Source of the DNA: CAYTZH01 sp964442285
GTDB taxonomy: Bacteria > Myxococcota_A > UBA9160 > JAFDET01
Direction of reading: 5' to 3'
Length of the DNA: 24,705 nucleotides
NCBI GenBank assembly: GCA_964442285.1
Contig: CAYTZH010000056.1
Coordinates: forward strand, 1 to 24,705
Shown: one piece after another, positions 1-6,794 of the stretch
Layout of the letters: each line of letters opens with the position of its first letter
Position numbering within the stretch: position 1 is the first letter of the stretch
Notes under the pieces: model-generated
What the model was told of the DNA's origin: nothing
The model's input: the letters and a program-made list of their open reading frames with translations, nothing else
The model's database searches: none
Position numbers and translations under genes: made by a program

Positions 1-98
1 TGATCACGCCGATCGCGATGGACAAGGAGCTGCGCTTCGCCATCCGCGAGGGCGGACGCACCGTCGGCGCCGGCGTCGTCGCCGAGATCATCGAGTAG
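1..98 (+). CDS. tuf: Elongation factor Tu, C-terminal end (partial)
   Basis: Only the last 31 codons are present; the reading frame begins at base 3 and stops at TAG 96-98. The residues ITPIAMDKELRFAIREGG followed by RTVGAGVV are the conserved end of EF-Tu domain 3. EF-Tu is the GTPase that delivers aminoacyl-tRNA to the ribosomal A site in the cytoplasm. Its position just ahead of rpsJ matches the common arrangement in which the str operon (rpsL-rpsG-fusA-tuf) runs into the S10 operon. The GTPase domain lies outside the window, so its integrity cannot be judged. Confidence 0.95.
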   Translation, partial: ITPIAMDKELRFAIREGGRTVGAGVVAEIIE

Positions 99-193
99 CA
101 AGCGGCGCGAAGCGCCGCGCGCAGTGAGCCGCAGGCGAACGAAGTGCGGGCCCCCGCAAGGATGGGGCCGGAGGCGAGACAGGACCTAAACCC
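99..193 (+). promoter_or_regulatory. tuf-rpsJ spacer with two GC-rich inverted repeats
   Basis: This is the longest non-coding gap in the window. It holds a perfect 7-bp inverted repeat, GCGGCGC (102-108) and GCGCCGC (112-118), around a GAA loop. A second repeat pairs TGCGG (145-149) with CCGCA (154-158). The bases between carry repeated GCGAA / GCAGTGAGC / GGCGAAC-like units, so the whole could be a dispersed intergenic repeat. No U-tract follows either hairpin, so a classical intrinsic terminator is not supported. A weak Shine-Dalgarno (AGGA, 181-184) precedes the rpsJ ATG. Confidence 0.45.
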
Positions 194-511
194 ATGGCGG
201 ACGTCAACGCGCAGAAGATCCGGATCCGGATGAAGGCCTACGACCACAAGCTCCTCGACCAGAGCGCCGGGGAGATCGTGGACACGGCCGTCCGGACGGG
301 CGCTCGGGTCGCGGGTCCCATCCCCCTGCCCACGAGCATCAACAAGTACACGGTGCTCCGGGGCCCCCACATCGACAAGAAGTCGCGGGAGCAGTTCGAG
401 ACCCGGACCCACAAGCGGCTGATCGACATCCTCGACCCGACGCCCCAGACGGTGGACGCGCTCATGAAGCTCGAGCTCGCCGCCGGGGTGGACGTCGAGA
501 TCAAGCTGTAG
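194..511 (+). CDS. rpsJ: 30S ribosomal protein S10
   Basis: The product is 105 residues, close to the usual 102-105. The family signature is plain: QKIRIRMKAYDHKLLDQS near the N terminus, then GPIPLPT, HIDKKSREQFE, and the ending LAAGVDVEIKL. S10 sits in the head of the 30S subunit and, as NusE, also joins the NusB antitermination complex. It is the first gene of the S10 operon here. Its TAG stop (509-511) overlaps the Shine-Dalgarno of the next gene, which is rplD instead of the expected rplC. Confidence 0.98.
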   Translation: MADVNAQKIRIRMKAYDHKLLDQSAGEIVDTAVRTGARVAGPIPLPTSINKYTVLRGPHIDKKSREQFETRTHKRLIDILDPTPQTVDALMKLELAAGVDVEIKL

Positions 512-520
512 GTGACGGGA

Positions 521-1222
521 ATGGCCCAGGTCGAGATGGTGACCACGACCAACCAGAAAGCGGGGAGCATCGACCTCGACGCGGTGGTGTTCGAGGCTCC
601 CGTGCGCCCGCACCTGCACCACGCGGAGGTCCGCCGGCAGCTCGCCGCGCGCCGCGCCGGCACCCACAGCACGCGCAACCGCTCGGCGGTGTCGGGGGGC
701 GGCTCGAAGCCCTGGCGGCAGAAGGGAACCGGCCGCGCCCGACAGGGCTCCACGCGCTCGCCGCAGTGGGCGGGCGGCGGCGCGGTGTTCGGACCGGTAC
801 CCCGGGGCTACGAGCACAAGCTGCCCAAGAAGATGCGGCGCGCCGCGCTCCGGTCGGCCCTGAGCCAGCGGCTCCAGGAGCAGGAGCTCGTGATCCTGGA
901 TGCGCTGTCCCTGCCTGAGGGCCGCACCCGGCACGTGGCGGAGGTGCTCCGGCAGCTCGGCCTGGTCGACGAGCGGGTGCTGCTGGTGCTGCCCGCGCGG
1001 GACGACGTGGTGGAGCGCGCCTCGCGGAACCTGCCGCGGGTGCGCACCGTGCGCGCCGAAGGTCTGAACGTCTACGACGTGCTCTGGGCGTCGCGGGTGG
1101 TGATGACCCGGGATGCGGTCGGCGCCGTCGAGGCGCGCCTCGGCGACCGCGAGGAGGGCGCGCCGGAAGCCGCGGCTGCTGCCGCGCCCGAGGCGCCGGC
1201 CGGTGAGGAGGCGGACGCGTGA
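521..1222 (+). CDS. rplD: 50S ribosomal protein L4
   Basis: The product is about 233 residues from ATG 521. The L4 signature is clear: a tunnel-lining loop reading GSKPWRQKGTGRAR, then SPQWAGGG and the LPKKMRRAALRSALS segment. L4 binds 23S rRNA domain I, lines the peptide exit tunnel, and in E. coli also represses the S10 operon. I chose ATG 521 because AGGTGA (510-515) is well spaced before it; an in-frame GTG at 512, directly after the rpsJ stop, would add three residues. The C terminus carries an Ala/Pro/Glu-rich acidic tail of about 25 residues that E. coli L4 lacks. It follows rpsJ directly, where rplC would normally intervene. Confidence 0.96.
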   Translation: MAQVEMVTTTNQKAGSIDLDAVVFEAPVRPHLHHAEVRRQLAARRAGTHSTRNRSAVSGGGSKPWRQKGTGRARQGSTRSPQWAGGGAVFGPVPRGYEHKLPKKMRRAALRSALSQRLQEQELVILDALSLPEGRTRHVAEVLRQLGLVDERVLLVLPARDDVVERASRNLPRVRTVRAEGLNVYDVLWASRVVMTRDAVGAVEARLGDREEGAPEAAAAAAPEAPAGEEADA

Positions 1223-1506
1223 ACGTGCATCAGGTCATCCGACGGCCGCTCATCACGGAGAAGAGCACGATCGGCCGCGAGGAGAACAACGTGGTGACGT
1301 TCGCCGTCGATCCCGACGCGAACAAGCACCAGATCCAGCGCGCCGTCGAGACCCTCTTCGACGTGAAGGTGCTGAGCGTCCGGACCCTGCGTCAGCCCCG
1401 CAAGAGCCGGCGGGTGGGCAAGTTCGTGGGGCGACGCCCCGAGTGGAAGAAGGCCCTGGTGGAGCTCGCCGAGGGCCAGTCGATCGAGTTCTTCGAGGGA
1501 GTGTGA
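1219..1506 (+). CDS. rplW: 50S ribosomal protein L23
   Basis: The product is 95 residues with the L23 opening VIRRPLITEKST and the conserved FAVDPDANKHQIQRAVETLF segment, then the basic loop RQPRKSRRVGK. L23 sits at the exit of the peptide tunnel and docks trigger factor and the signal recognition particle. The start is GTG, overlapping the rplD stop by four bases (GTGA), which implies translational coupling. Length and motifs are normal. Confidence 0.97.
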   Translation: MNVHQVIRRPLITEKSTIGREENNVVTFAVDPDANKHQIQRAVETLFDVKVLSVRTLRQPRKSRRVGKFVGRRPEWKKALVELAEGQSIEFFEGV

Positions 1507-1513
1507 GAGCGCC

Positions 1514-2347
1514 ATGCCGATCAAGAACTATCGCCCCACCTCCCCCGGCCGACGCGGCATGAGCGTCAACACCTACCACACCCTCACCGGCGCCAAGCCG
1601 GAGCGGAGCCTGGTGGAGGGCCGGGTCTCGAAGTCCGGCGGCCGCAACAACCACGGCCGCATCAGCGTCTGGAGCCGCGGCGGGGGTCACAAGCGCCGCT
1701 ACCGCAAGGTCGACTTCCGGCGCGAGAAGCTCGGCGTGCCGGCCAAGGTGGCGTCGGTGGAGTACGACCCGAACCGCTCCGCGCACATCGCGCTGCTCCA
1801 CTACCGGGACGGCGAGAAACGCTACGTGCTCGCGCCGGACCAGCTCAAGGTGGGCGACGTGGTCAGATCCGGACCCGAGGCCGACATGCGGGTGGGCAAT
1901 GCGCTGCCCCTGGCGCGCATCCCCCTGGGCACGGTGATCCACGCCATCGAGATGAAGCCGGGCAAGGGGGCCCAGCTCGTCCGTTCGGCCGGCGCCGGTG
2001 CGCAGCTGATGGCGCGGGAGGGCCGCTACGCCACGCTGCGCCTGCCCAGCGGCGAGATGCGGATGATCCACGTGGACTGCATGGCCACCATCGGCCAGGT
2101 GGGCAATCTCGACCACGAGAACCAGAGCATCGGCAAGGCGGGTCGCACGCGCTGGCTGGGTCGCCGCGGGCACGTCCGCGGCGTCGCCATGAACCCGGTC
2201 GACCACCCCATGGGCGGCGGCGAGGGTCGCTCTTCCGGCGGTCGCCATCCCTGCACGCCCTGGGGCAAGCCGACCAAGGGCCACAAGACCCGGAAGAAGA
2301 ACCACGTGTCGAACAGGTACATCGTCAAGCGCCGGAGGAAGAAGTAG
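1514..2347 (+). CDS. rplB: 50S ribosomal protein L2
   Basis: The product is 277 residues, full length for L2. The RNA-binding domain carries RVSKSGGRNNHGRISVWSRG and GGGHKRRYRKVDF. The C-terminal part carries MNPVDHPMGGGEG, which contains the conserved histidine near the peptidyl transferase centre, and the lysine/arginine-rich ending. L2 is needed for subunit association and peptide-bond formation. It follows rplW by seven bases and abuts rpsS. Nothing about it is unusual. Confidence 0.99.
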   Translation: MPIKNYRPTSPGRRGMSVNTYHTLTGAKPERSLVEGRVSKSGGRNNHGRISVWSRGGGHKRRYRKVDFRREKLGVPAKVASVEYDPNRSAHIALLHYRDGEKRYVLAPDQLKVGDVVRSGPEADMRVGNALPLARIPLGTVIHAIEMKPGKGAQLVRSAGAGAQLMAREGRYATLRLPSGEMRMIHVDCMATIGQVGNLDHENQSIGKAGRTRWLGRRGHVRGVAMNPVDHPMGGGEGRSSGGRHPCTPWGKPTKGHKTRKKNHVSNRYIVKRRRKK

Positions 2348-2623
2348 ATGGCGCGGTCGCTCCGCAAGGGCCCGTTCGTCGACCCGAGCCTTCAGCGCAA
2401 GGTGGATACCCTGCTGCGCTCCGGCTCGAAGCAGGTCATCCGCACCTGGTCGCGTCGCTCGATGATCACGCCGGAGTTCGTGGGCCTCACCTTTCAGGTG
2501 CACAACGGCAAGCTCTTCATGCCCGTGTTCGTGACCGAGAACATGGTGGGGCATCGCCTCGGGGAGTTCGCGCCCACGCGGAAGTTCACGGGGCACGCCT
2601 CGGACAAGAAGGTGAAGAGGTAG
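2348..2623 (+). CDS. rpsS: 30S ribosomal protein S19
   Basis: The product is 91 residues. Family motifs are RSLRKGPFVD at the N terminus, TWSRRSMITPEFVG in the middle and FVTENMVGHRLGEFAPTR near the end. S19 forms a head complex with S13 close to the A and P sites. The ATG starts on the base after the rplB TAG, so translation is probably coupled. Length and sequence are typical. Confidence 0.98.
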   Translation: MARSLRKGPFVDPSLQRKVDTLLRSGSKQVIRTWSRRSMITPEFVGLTFQVHNGKLFMPVFVTENMVGHRLGEFAPTRKFTGHASDKKVKR

Positions 2624-2625
2624 CC

Positions 2626-2973
2626 ATGGCAGTCCGGGCGAAGCTCAACAACTACCGGGTCAGCGCCCAGAAGGCGCGGCTGGTGGCCGACCAGATCCGC
2701 GGCCGGAACGTCGAGGACGCCCTGAGCCTGCTCGACCTCGAGGAGAAGCGCGTGGCCCGGCCCATGGCGAAGCTGGTGCGCTCGGCGGTGGCCAATGCCG
2801 AGGACAAGAACAACCGCGACAAGGCGGGGATCGACGTGGACAACCTCTACGTCCAGACCGTGCTGGTGGACGAAGGCCCCAGCATGTGGCGGATCCGTGC
2901 CCGCGCCCACGGTCGCGCGGCCTGGATCAACAAGCGGACGGCCCATATCACCGTCGTCCTGGCGGAGCGCTGA
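2626..2973 (+). CDS. rplV: 50S ribosomal protein L22
   Basis: The product is 115 residues. The N-terminal KLNNYRVSAQKARLVADQIRG stretch and the C-terminal beta-hairpin region with MWRIRARAHGRA and TAHITVVL are diagnostic. L22 contacts all 23S rRNA domains, and its long hairpin lines the exit tunnel, the region altered in some macrolide-resistant strains. It lies two bases after rpsS. Length and motifs are ordinary. Confidence 0.98.
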   Translation: MAVRAKLNNYRVSAQKARLVADQIRGRNVEDALSLLDLEEKRVARPMAKLVRSAVANAEDKNNRDKAGIDVDNLYVQTVLVDEGPSMWRIRARAHGRAAWINKRTAHITVVLAER

Positions 2974-2976
2974 AGC

Positions 2977-3657
2977 ATGGGACAGAAGGTTCATCCCTAC
3001 GGATTCCGGCTGGGCACCCTCTATGGGTGGCAGTCCAACTGGTTCGCGGAGCGCCACTACGGCGAGCAGCTCCACGAGGACATCCGGATCCGGAACTACA
3101 TCAAGAAGAAGCTCTTCCACGCGGGCATCTCGAAGGTGGTGATCGACCGGACCGGCGAGAAGCTCGTGGTGAACATCCACACGGCTCGGCCCGGAATCCT
3201 GATCGGGAAGCGCGGCGCCGAGGTGGACAACCTGCGCAAGGAGCTGGCCCGGTTCTCGTCCAAGGAGATCTTCATCAACATCAAGGAGATCCGGAAGGCC
3301 GAGCTGGACGCCCAGCTCGTGGCGGAGAACGTGGCCCTGCAGCTCGAGCGGCGGGTGGCCTTCCGGCGCGCGATGAAGAAGGCCGTCACGTCCACCATGA
3401 AGTTCGGCGCGGGCGGGATCCGCATCCAGTGCGCCGGCCGTCTCGGCGGCGCCGAGATGGGACGACGCGAGTGGTACCGCGAGGGCCGCGTGCCCCTGCA
3501 CACCCTGCGGGCGGACGTGGACTACGGCCTCGCCGAGGCCAAGACCACGTACGGCGTGATCGGGGTGAAGTGCTGGATCTTCAAGGGCGACATGACGGAC
3601 AAGGAGATCCGGAAGGGTGTCCTGTCCCAGCAATTCGCCGACGACGCAGCGAGGTAG
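2977..3657 (+). CDS. rpsC: 30S ribosomal protein S3
   Basis: The product is 226 residues. It starts with GQKVHPYGFRLG, has a type II KH domain with the GXXG loop in GILIGKRG (residues 73-80), and ends with the conserved C-terminal domain containing GAGGIRIQCAGRLGGAEM. S3 lies at the mRNA entry tunnel and contributes to the ribosomal helicase activity. It starts three bases after rplV and is followed by rplP after three bases. The C terminus is slightly shorter than in E. coli (233 residues), which is common. Confidence 0.98.
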   Translation: MGQKVHPYGFRLGTLYGWQSNWFAERHYGEQLHEDIRIRNYIKKKLFHAGISKVVIDRTGEKLVVNIHTARPGILIGKRGAEVDNLRKELARFSSKEIFINIKEIRKAELDAQLVAENVALQLERRVAFRRAMKKAVTSTMKFGAGGIRIQCAGRLGGAEMGRREWYREGRVPLHTLRADVDYGLAEAKTTYGVIGVKCWIFKGDMTDKEIRKGVLSQQFADDAAR

Positions 3658-3660
3658 GAC

Positions 3661-4080
3661 GTGCTCCAGCCGAAGAAGGTCAAGCATCGGAAGGTCCACA
3701 AGGGTCGCATGCGCGGGAAGGCCTATCGCGGCTGCACCCTTGCGTTCGGCGACTTCGGGCTGCAGACGACGAGCTGCGGCCGGATCACGGCGCGCCAGAT
3801 CGAGGCCGCCCGAATCGCCATGACCCGCCACGTGAAGCGCGGTGGAAAGGTCTGGATCCGGATCTTCCCGGACAAGCCCATCACCAAGAAGCCCGCGGAG
3901 ACCCGCATGGGCAAGGGCAAGGGCAATCCGGAGGAGTGGGTGGCCGTGGTGAAGCCCGGTCGCGTGCTCTACGAGATGGAGGGGGTGAACCCCAGGATCG
4001 CCAAGGAAGCCCTGCGGCTGGCGGCCCACAAGCTGCCCGTGTCCTGCAGGATCGTCCTGCGAGACGAGGTGGCGGCGTGA
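3661..4080 (+). CDS. rplP: 50S ribosomal protein L16
   Basis: The product is 139 residues with a GTG start. The motifs LQPKKVKHRKVHKGRMRG, the GDFGLQT segment, RMGKGKGNPEEWVAVVKPG and VLYEMEGV are those of L16. L16 helps position A-site tRNA and is a late but key 50S assembly protein. The stop overlaps the rpmC start (GTGA at 4077-4080). The start is fixed by the conserved first residues three bases after the rpsC stop. Confidence 0.98.
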   Translation: MLQPKKVKHRKVHKGRMRGKAYRGCTLAFGDFGLQTTSCGRITARQIEAARIAMTRHVKRGGKVWIRIFPDKPITKKPAETRMGKGKGNPEEWVAVVKPGRVLYEMEGVNPRIAKEALRLAAHKLPVSCRIVLRDEVAA

Positions 4081-4274
4081 AGGCCTCCGAGCTGCGAGAT
4101 CTGTCCCTGGACGAGCTCCAGACCAAGGCCCGGGAGCTCCGCGACGAGCTCTTCACCGCCCGGGTGCGCGACTCCACCGGGCAGCTCGAGGACAAGGCGA
4201 AGCTGGGTCGACTCCGTCGTGAGGTGGCCCGCGCGGAGACGGTTCTCCGCGAGAAGCGCGAGGCGCAGGCGTGA
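4077..4274 (+). CDS. rpmC: 50S ribosomal protein L29
   Basis: The product is 65 residues from a GTG that overlaps the rplP stop by four bases. It shows the L29 pattern of two long helices: KASELRDLSLDELQTKARELR, then the LFTARVRDSTGQLED turn and RLRREVARAETVLREK. L29 lies by the tunnel exit next to L23. The reading frame is open far upstream, but only the segment from this GTG matches L29. It overlaps rpsQ by four bases in turn. Confidence 0.95.
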   Translation: MKASELRDLSLDELQTKARELRDELFTARVRDSTGQLEDKAKLGRLRREVARAETVLREKREAQA

Positions 4275-4531
4275 AGGAACGAGGCAATCGGCGAACCCTG
4301 GTGGGCACGGTCGTGAGCGACCGCATGGACAAGACGGTCGTGGTCCGCGTGGAGCGACAGGTCCAGGACGCCAAGTACAAGAAGTACGTGCGTCGGCACA
4401 CCCGCTTCATGGCGCACGACGAGACCAACGCGTGCGCCGTGGGTGACCGCGTGCGCATCATCGAGCATCGGCCGCTGTCGAAGCACAAGCGCTGGAAGGT
4501 CCAGGAAACCCTCGCGAGGGCCGCGACGTGA
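4271..4531 (+). CDS. rpsQ: 30S ribosomal protein S17
   Basis: The product is 86 residues with a GTG start inside the GTGA overlap with rpmC. S17 motifs are RRTLVGTVVSDRMDKTVVV near the N terminus, YKKYVRRHTRFMAHDE and the OB-fold ending VGDRVRIIEHRPLSKHKRW. S17 is a primary binder of 16S rRNA and is important early in 30S assembly. Length matches the family (about 84-90). The stop overlaps the rplN GTG. Confidence 0.98.
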   Translation: MKERGNRRTLVGTVVSDRMDKTVVVRVERQVQDAKYKKYVRRHTRFMAHDETNACAVGDRVRIIEHRPLSKHKRWKVQETLARAAT

Positions 4532-4896
4532 TCCAGACCGAGTCGACGCTGCAGGTGGCCGACAACTCGGGCGCGCGCCGGGTGTCCTGCATCAAGGTCC
4601 TCGGGGGCTCGAAGCGCAAGTACGCGTCCATCGGCGACGTGATCGTGGTGGCGGTGAAGGAGGCCATCCCCAACGCCCGGGTGAAGAAGGGCGACGTCCG
4701 CAAGGCCGTGGTGGTGCGCACCGCCAAGGGCATCGGGCGTCGCGACGGCACCTTCATCCGTTTCGACGAGAACGCCGCCGTGCTGATCGACAACCAGGGG
4801 GAGCCGATCGGCACCCGCATCTTCGGTCCGGTGGCTCGCGAGCTGCGCGCGCGCCGGTTCATGAAGATCATCTCCCTGGCGCCGGAGGTGCTCTAG
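4528..4896 (+). CDS. rplN: 50S ribosomal protein L14
   Basis: The product is 122 residues, the canonical length. It has IQTESTLQVADNSGARRVSC at the start, the conserved middle with GDVIVVAVKEAIPNA, and FMKIISLAPEVL at the end. L14 lies at the subunit interface and binds the silencing factor RsfS. The GTG start overlaps the rpsQ stop (GTGA). The expected next gene, rplX, is absent: rplE begins two bases after the stop, and its Shine-Dalgarno GGAGGT (4884-4889) lies inside the L14 C-terminal codons. Confidence 0.99.
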   Translation: MIQTESTLQVADNSGARRVSCIKVLGGSKRKYASIGDVIVVAVKEAIPNARVKKGDVRKAVVVRTAKGIGRRDGTFIRFDENAAVLIDNQGEPIGTRIFGPVARELRARRFMKIISLAPEVL

Positions 4897-4898
4897 CC

Positions 4899-5441
4899 AT
4901 GGTCTCCCGGGCCATCGATCGCTACCGCAGCGACGTCATGCCGAAGCTCTCCGAGGAGTTCGGCTACAAGAACGTCCACCAGGTTCCCCGCATGACGAAG
5001 ATCGTGCTCAACGTGGGCCTGGGCGAGGCGACCCAGAACCCGAAGCTGCTGGAGAACGCCACCCAGGAGCTGGCGCTCATCAGCGGCCAGGCCCCGACGG
5101 TGCGACGCGCGCGCAAGTCCGTGGCCAACTTCAAGCTGCGGGCGGGACAGCCCATCGGCTGCAAGGTGACCCTGCGCGGAACCCGGATGTGGGACTTCTT
5201 CGACCGCCTGGTGAACGTGGCGCTCCCCCGCGTGCGCGACTTCAAGGGCGTGAGCCCGAAGGCCTTCGACGGCCGCGGCAACTACACCCTGGGCATTCGG
5301 GAGCAGATCATCTTCCCGGAGATCGACTACGACAAGGTCGAGCGGATCACCGGACTCAACGTGACCATGTGCACGACCGCCGAGAGCGACGCCGAGGCCA
5401 AGGCCCTGCTCCGCCACCTCGGCGTGCCGTTCCGGGCGTAG
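4899..5441 (+). CDS. rplE: 50S ribosomal protein L5
   Basis: The product is 180 residues, full length. L5 signatures are PRMTKIVLNVGLGEA, the GQAPTVRRARKSVANFKLR stretch, IGCKVTLRG, GRGNYTLGIREQIIFPEI and a TTAESDAEAKALL ending. L5 belongs to the central protuberance with 5S rRNA. ATG 4899 has a well-spaced GGAGGT within the rplN end. It follows rplN with no rplX between them and precedes rpsH with no rpsN between them. Confidence 0.99.
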   Translation: MVSRAIDRYRSDVMPKLSEEFGYKNVHQVPRMTKIVLNVGLGEATQNPKLLENATQELALISGQAPTVRRARKSVANFKLRAGQPIGCKVTLRGTRMWDFFDRLVNVALPRVRDFKGVSPKAFDGRGNYTLGIREQIIFPEIDYDKVERITGLNVTMCTTAESDAEAKALLRHLGVPFRA

Positions 5442-5453
5442 GGGATTCGAGCC

Positions 5454-5849
5454 ATGATGACCGACCCGATCGCAGACATGCTGGCCCGGATTCGCAATGC
5501 GGGCACGGCGAGCCATAACGAAGTCGCGATCCCGGCTTCGAAGCTGAAGCGCGCCCTCGCCGAGGTGCTTCGCGAGGGTGGATACCTGGGTGAGCTGCGC
5601 GTGGAGGCGCGCGAGGGCCACGCGTTCATCGTGGCGGCCATCCGCTACAACGACGAGGGCAATCCCATGATCGACGGGCTGCGCCGGGTGAGCAGGCCCG
5701 GGCGCCGCGTCTACGTGAACGCGGACGAGGTCCCGCGCGTGCGCAACGGCCTGGGCATGGCCGTGCTGACCACGTCGCGGGGCGTGATGTCGGACCGCTC
5801 CGCCCGCGAGCAGAACGTGGGCGGCGAAGTCCTGTGTGAGGTCTGGTAG
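5454..5849 (+). CDS. rpsH: 30S ribosomal protein S8
   Basis: The product is 131 residues. MTDPIADMLARIRNA at the N terminus and the C-terminal MSDRSAREQNVGGEVLCEVW are diagnostic. S8 binds the central domain of 16S rRNA and, in E. coli, represses the spc operon. Tandem ATG codons at 5454 and 5457 leave the start uncertain by one residue; the only upstream G-rich run is GGGG at 5441-5444. The 12-base gap after rplE is where rpsN would normally lie. Confidence 0.98.
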   Translation: MMTDPIADMLARIRNAGTASHNEVAIPASKLKRALAEVLREGGYLGELRVEAREGHAFIVAAIRYNDEGNPMIDGLRRVSRPGRRVYVNADEVPRVRNGLGMAVLTTSRGVMSDRSAREQNVGGEVLCEVW

Positions 5850-5851
5850 CG

Positions 5852-6397
5852 ATGTCCCGGATCGGACGCGCGCCGATCGCCATCCCGAGCGGGGTGTCGG
5901 TGGAGCAGAAGGGCCGCGAGGTCCACGTGAAGGGCCCGAAGGGCGCGCTCTCCCAGGTGCTCCCGGAGGTGATCCAGCTCGAGCAGGCCGACGGCACGCT
6001 GCGCCTCCAGCGTCCCGACGACCGCAAGCCGACCCGGGCCCTCCACGGGCTGGCGCGGGCCCTGGTCAACAACATGGTGAGGGGCGTCACCGACGGCTTC
6101 AAGCGGGAGCTCGCGGTGGTGGGCGTCGGGTATCGCGCGGAGGTCTCGGGCAGGACCCTCAAGCTCTCGGTGGGCTACTCGCACCCGGTGGAGATGGCGA
6201 TCCCCGAAGGACTCGAGGTGGCGGTGGACAAGAACACCGAGATCGCCATCGCGGGCATCGACAAGCAGGCGGTGGGCCAGTTCGCCGCCGACGTCCGGGC
6301 CGTACGCCCGCCCGAGCCGTACAAGGGCAAGGGCATCCGCTACGCGGACGAGCACGTGCGGCGCAAGGTCGGCAAGGCCGGCGCCACGGGAGGCTGA
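5852..6397 (+). CDS. rplF: 50S ribosomal protein L6
   Basis: The product is 181 residues. It opens with SRIGRAPIAIPSGV, has the domain link with LVNNMVRGVTDGF and VGVGYRAEVSG, and ends in the second repeat with RPPEPYKGKGIRY and RRKVGKAG. L6 lies near the sarcin-ricin loop and helps bind elongation factors. It follows rpsH after two bases and abuts rplR. Length is normal. Confidence 0.99.
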   Translation: MSRIGRAPIAIPSGVSVEQKGREVHVKGPKGALSQVLPEVIQLEQADGTLRLQRPDDRKPTRALHGLARALVNNMVRGVTDGFKRELAVVGVGYRAEVSGRTLKLSVGYSHPVEMAIPEGLEVAVDKNTEIAIAGIDKQAVGQFAADVRAVRPPEPYKGKGIRYADEHVRRKVGKAGATGG

Positions 6398-6399
6398 TG

Positions 6400-6780
6400 A
6401 TGCAGGCGAAGATCCGCGACTCGAAGCAGCGCATGCGCGTCGCCCGTCAGGTCCGCGTCGTGAAGCGGCTGGGTCGCGCGCGCTCCCAGCGGCCCCGGCT
6501 GACCGTCTACCGGAGCAACAAGCACATCTACGCTCTGCTCGTGGATCCGCTGACCGGTCGCACGCTGGCGAGCGTATCGAGCCTCTCCAAGATCCTCCCC
6601 GAGGTGGAGAGCGAGGCCACGGGCAAGGTCGCCCTGGCCGAGAAGGTGGGGACCGCCATTGCCAACCTCGCCCGGGAGAGACAGATCGACGAGGTGGTCT
6701 TCAACCGCAACGGATTCTTGTACCACGGCCGGGTGAAGGCCCTGGCGGACGCTGCCCGCAAGGGCGGCCTCCGCTTCTGA
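6400..6780 (+). CDS. rplR: 50S ribosomal protein L18
   Basis: The product is 126 residues. Motifs are RPRLTVYRSNKHIYALLVD, KVALAEKVGTAIANLA, VFNRNGFLYHGRVKALADAAR and the terminal GLRF. L18 carries 5S rRNA into the central protuberance. Two adjacent ATG codons are possible: 6397 overlaps the rplF stop, while 6400 is better spaced (six bases) from GGGAGG at 6388-6393, so I prefer 6400. The family match excludes the longer open frame upstream. Confidence 0.97.
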   Translation: MQAKIRDSKQRMRVARQVRVVKRLGRARSQRPRLTVYRSNKHIYALLVDPLTGRTLASVSSLSKILPEVESEATGKVALAEKVGTAIANLARERQIDEVVFNRNGFLYHGRVKALADAARKGGLRF

Positions 6781-6794
6781 GATCGGGGAAGGCG

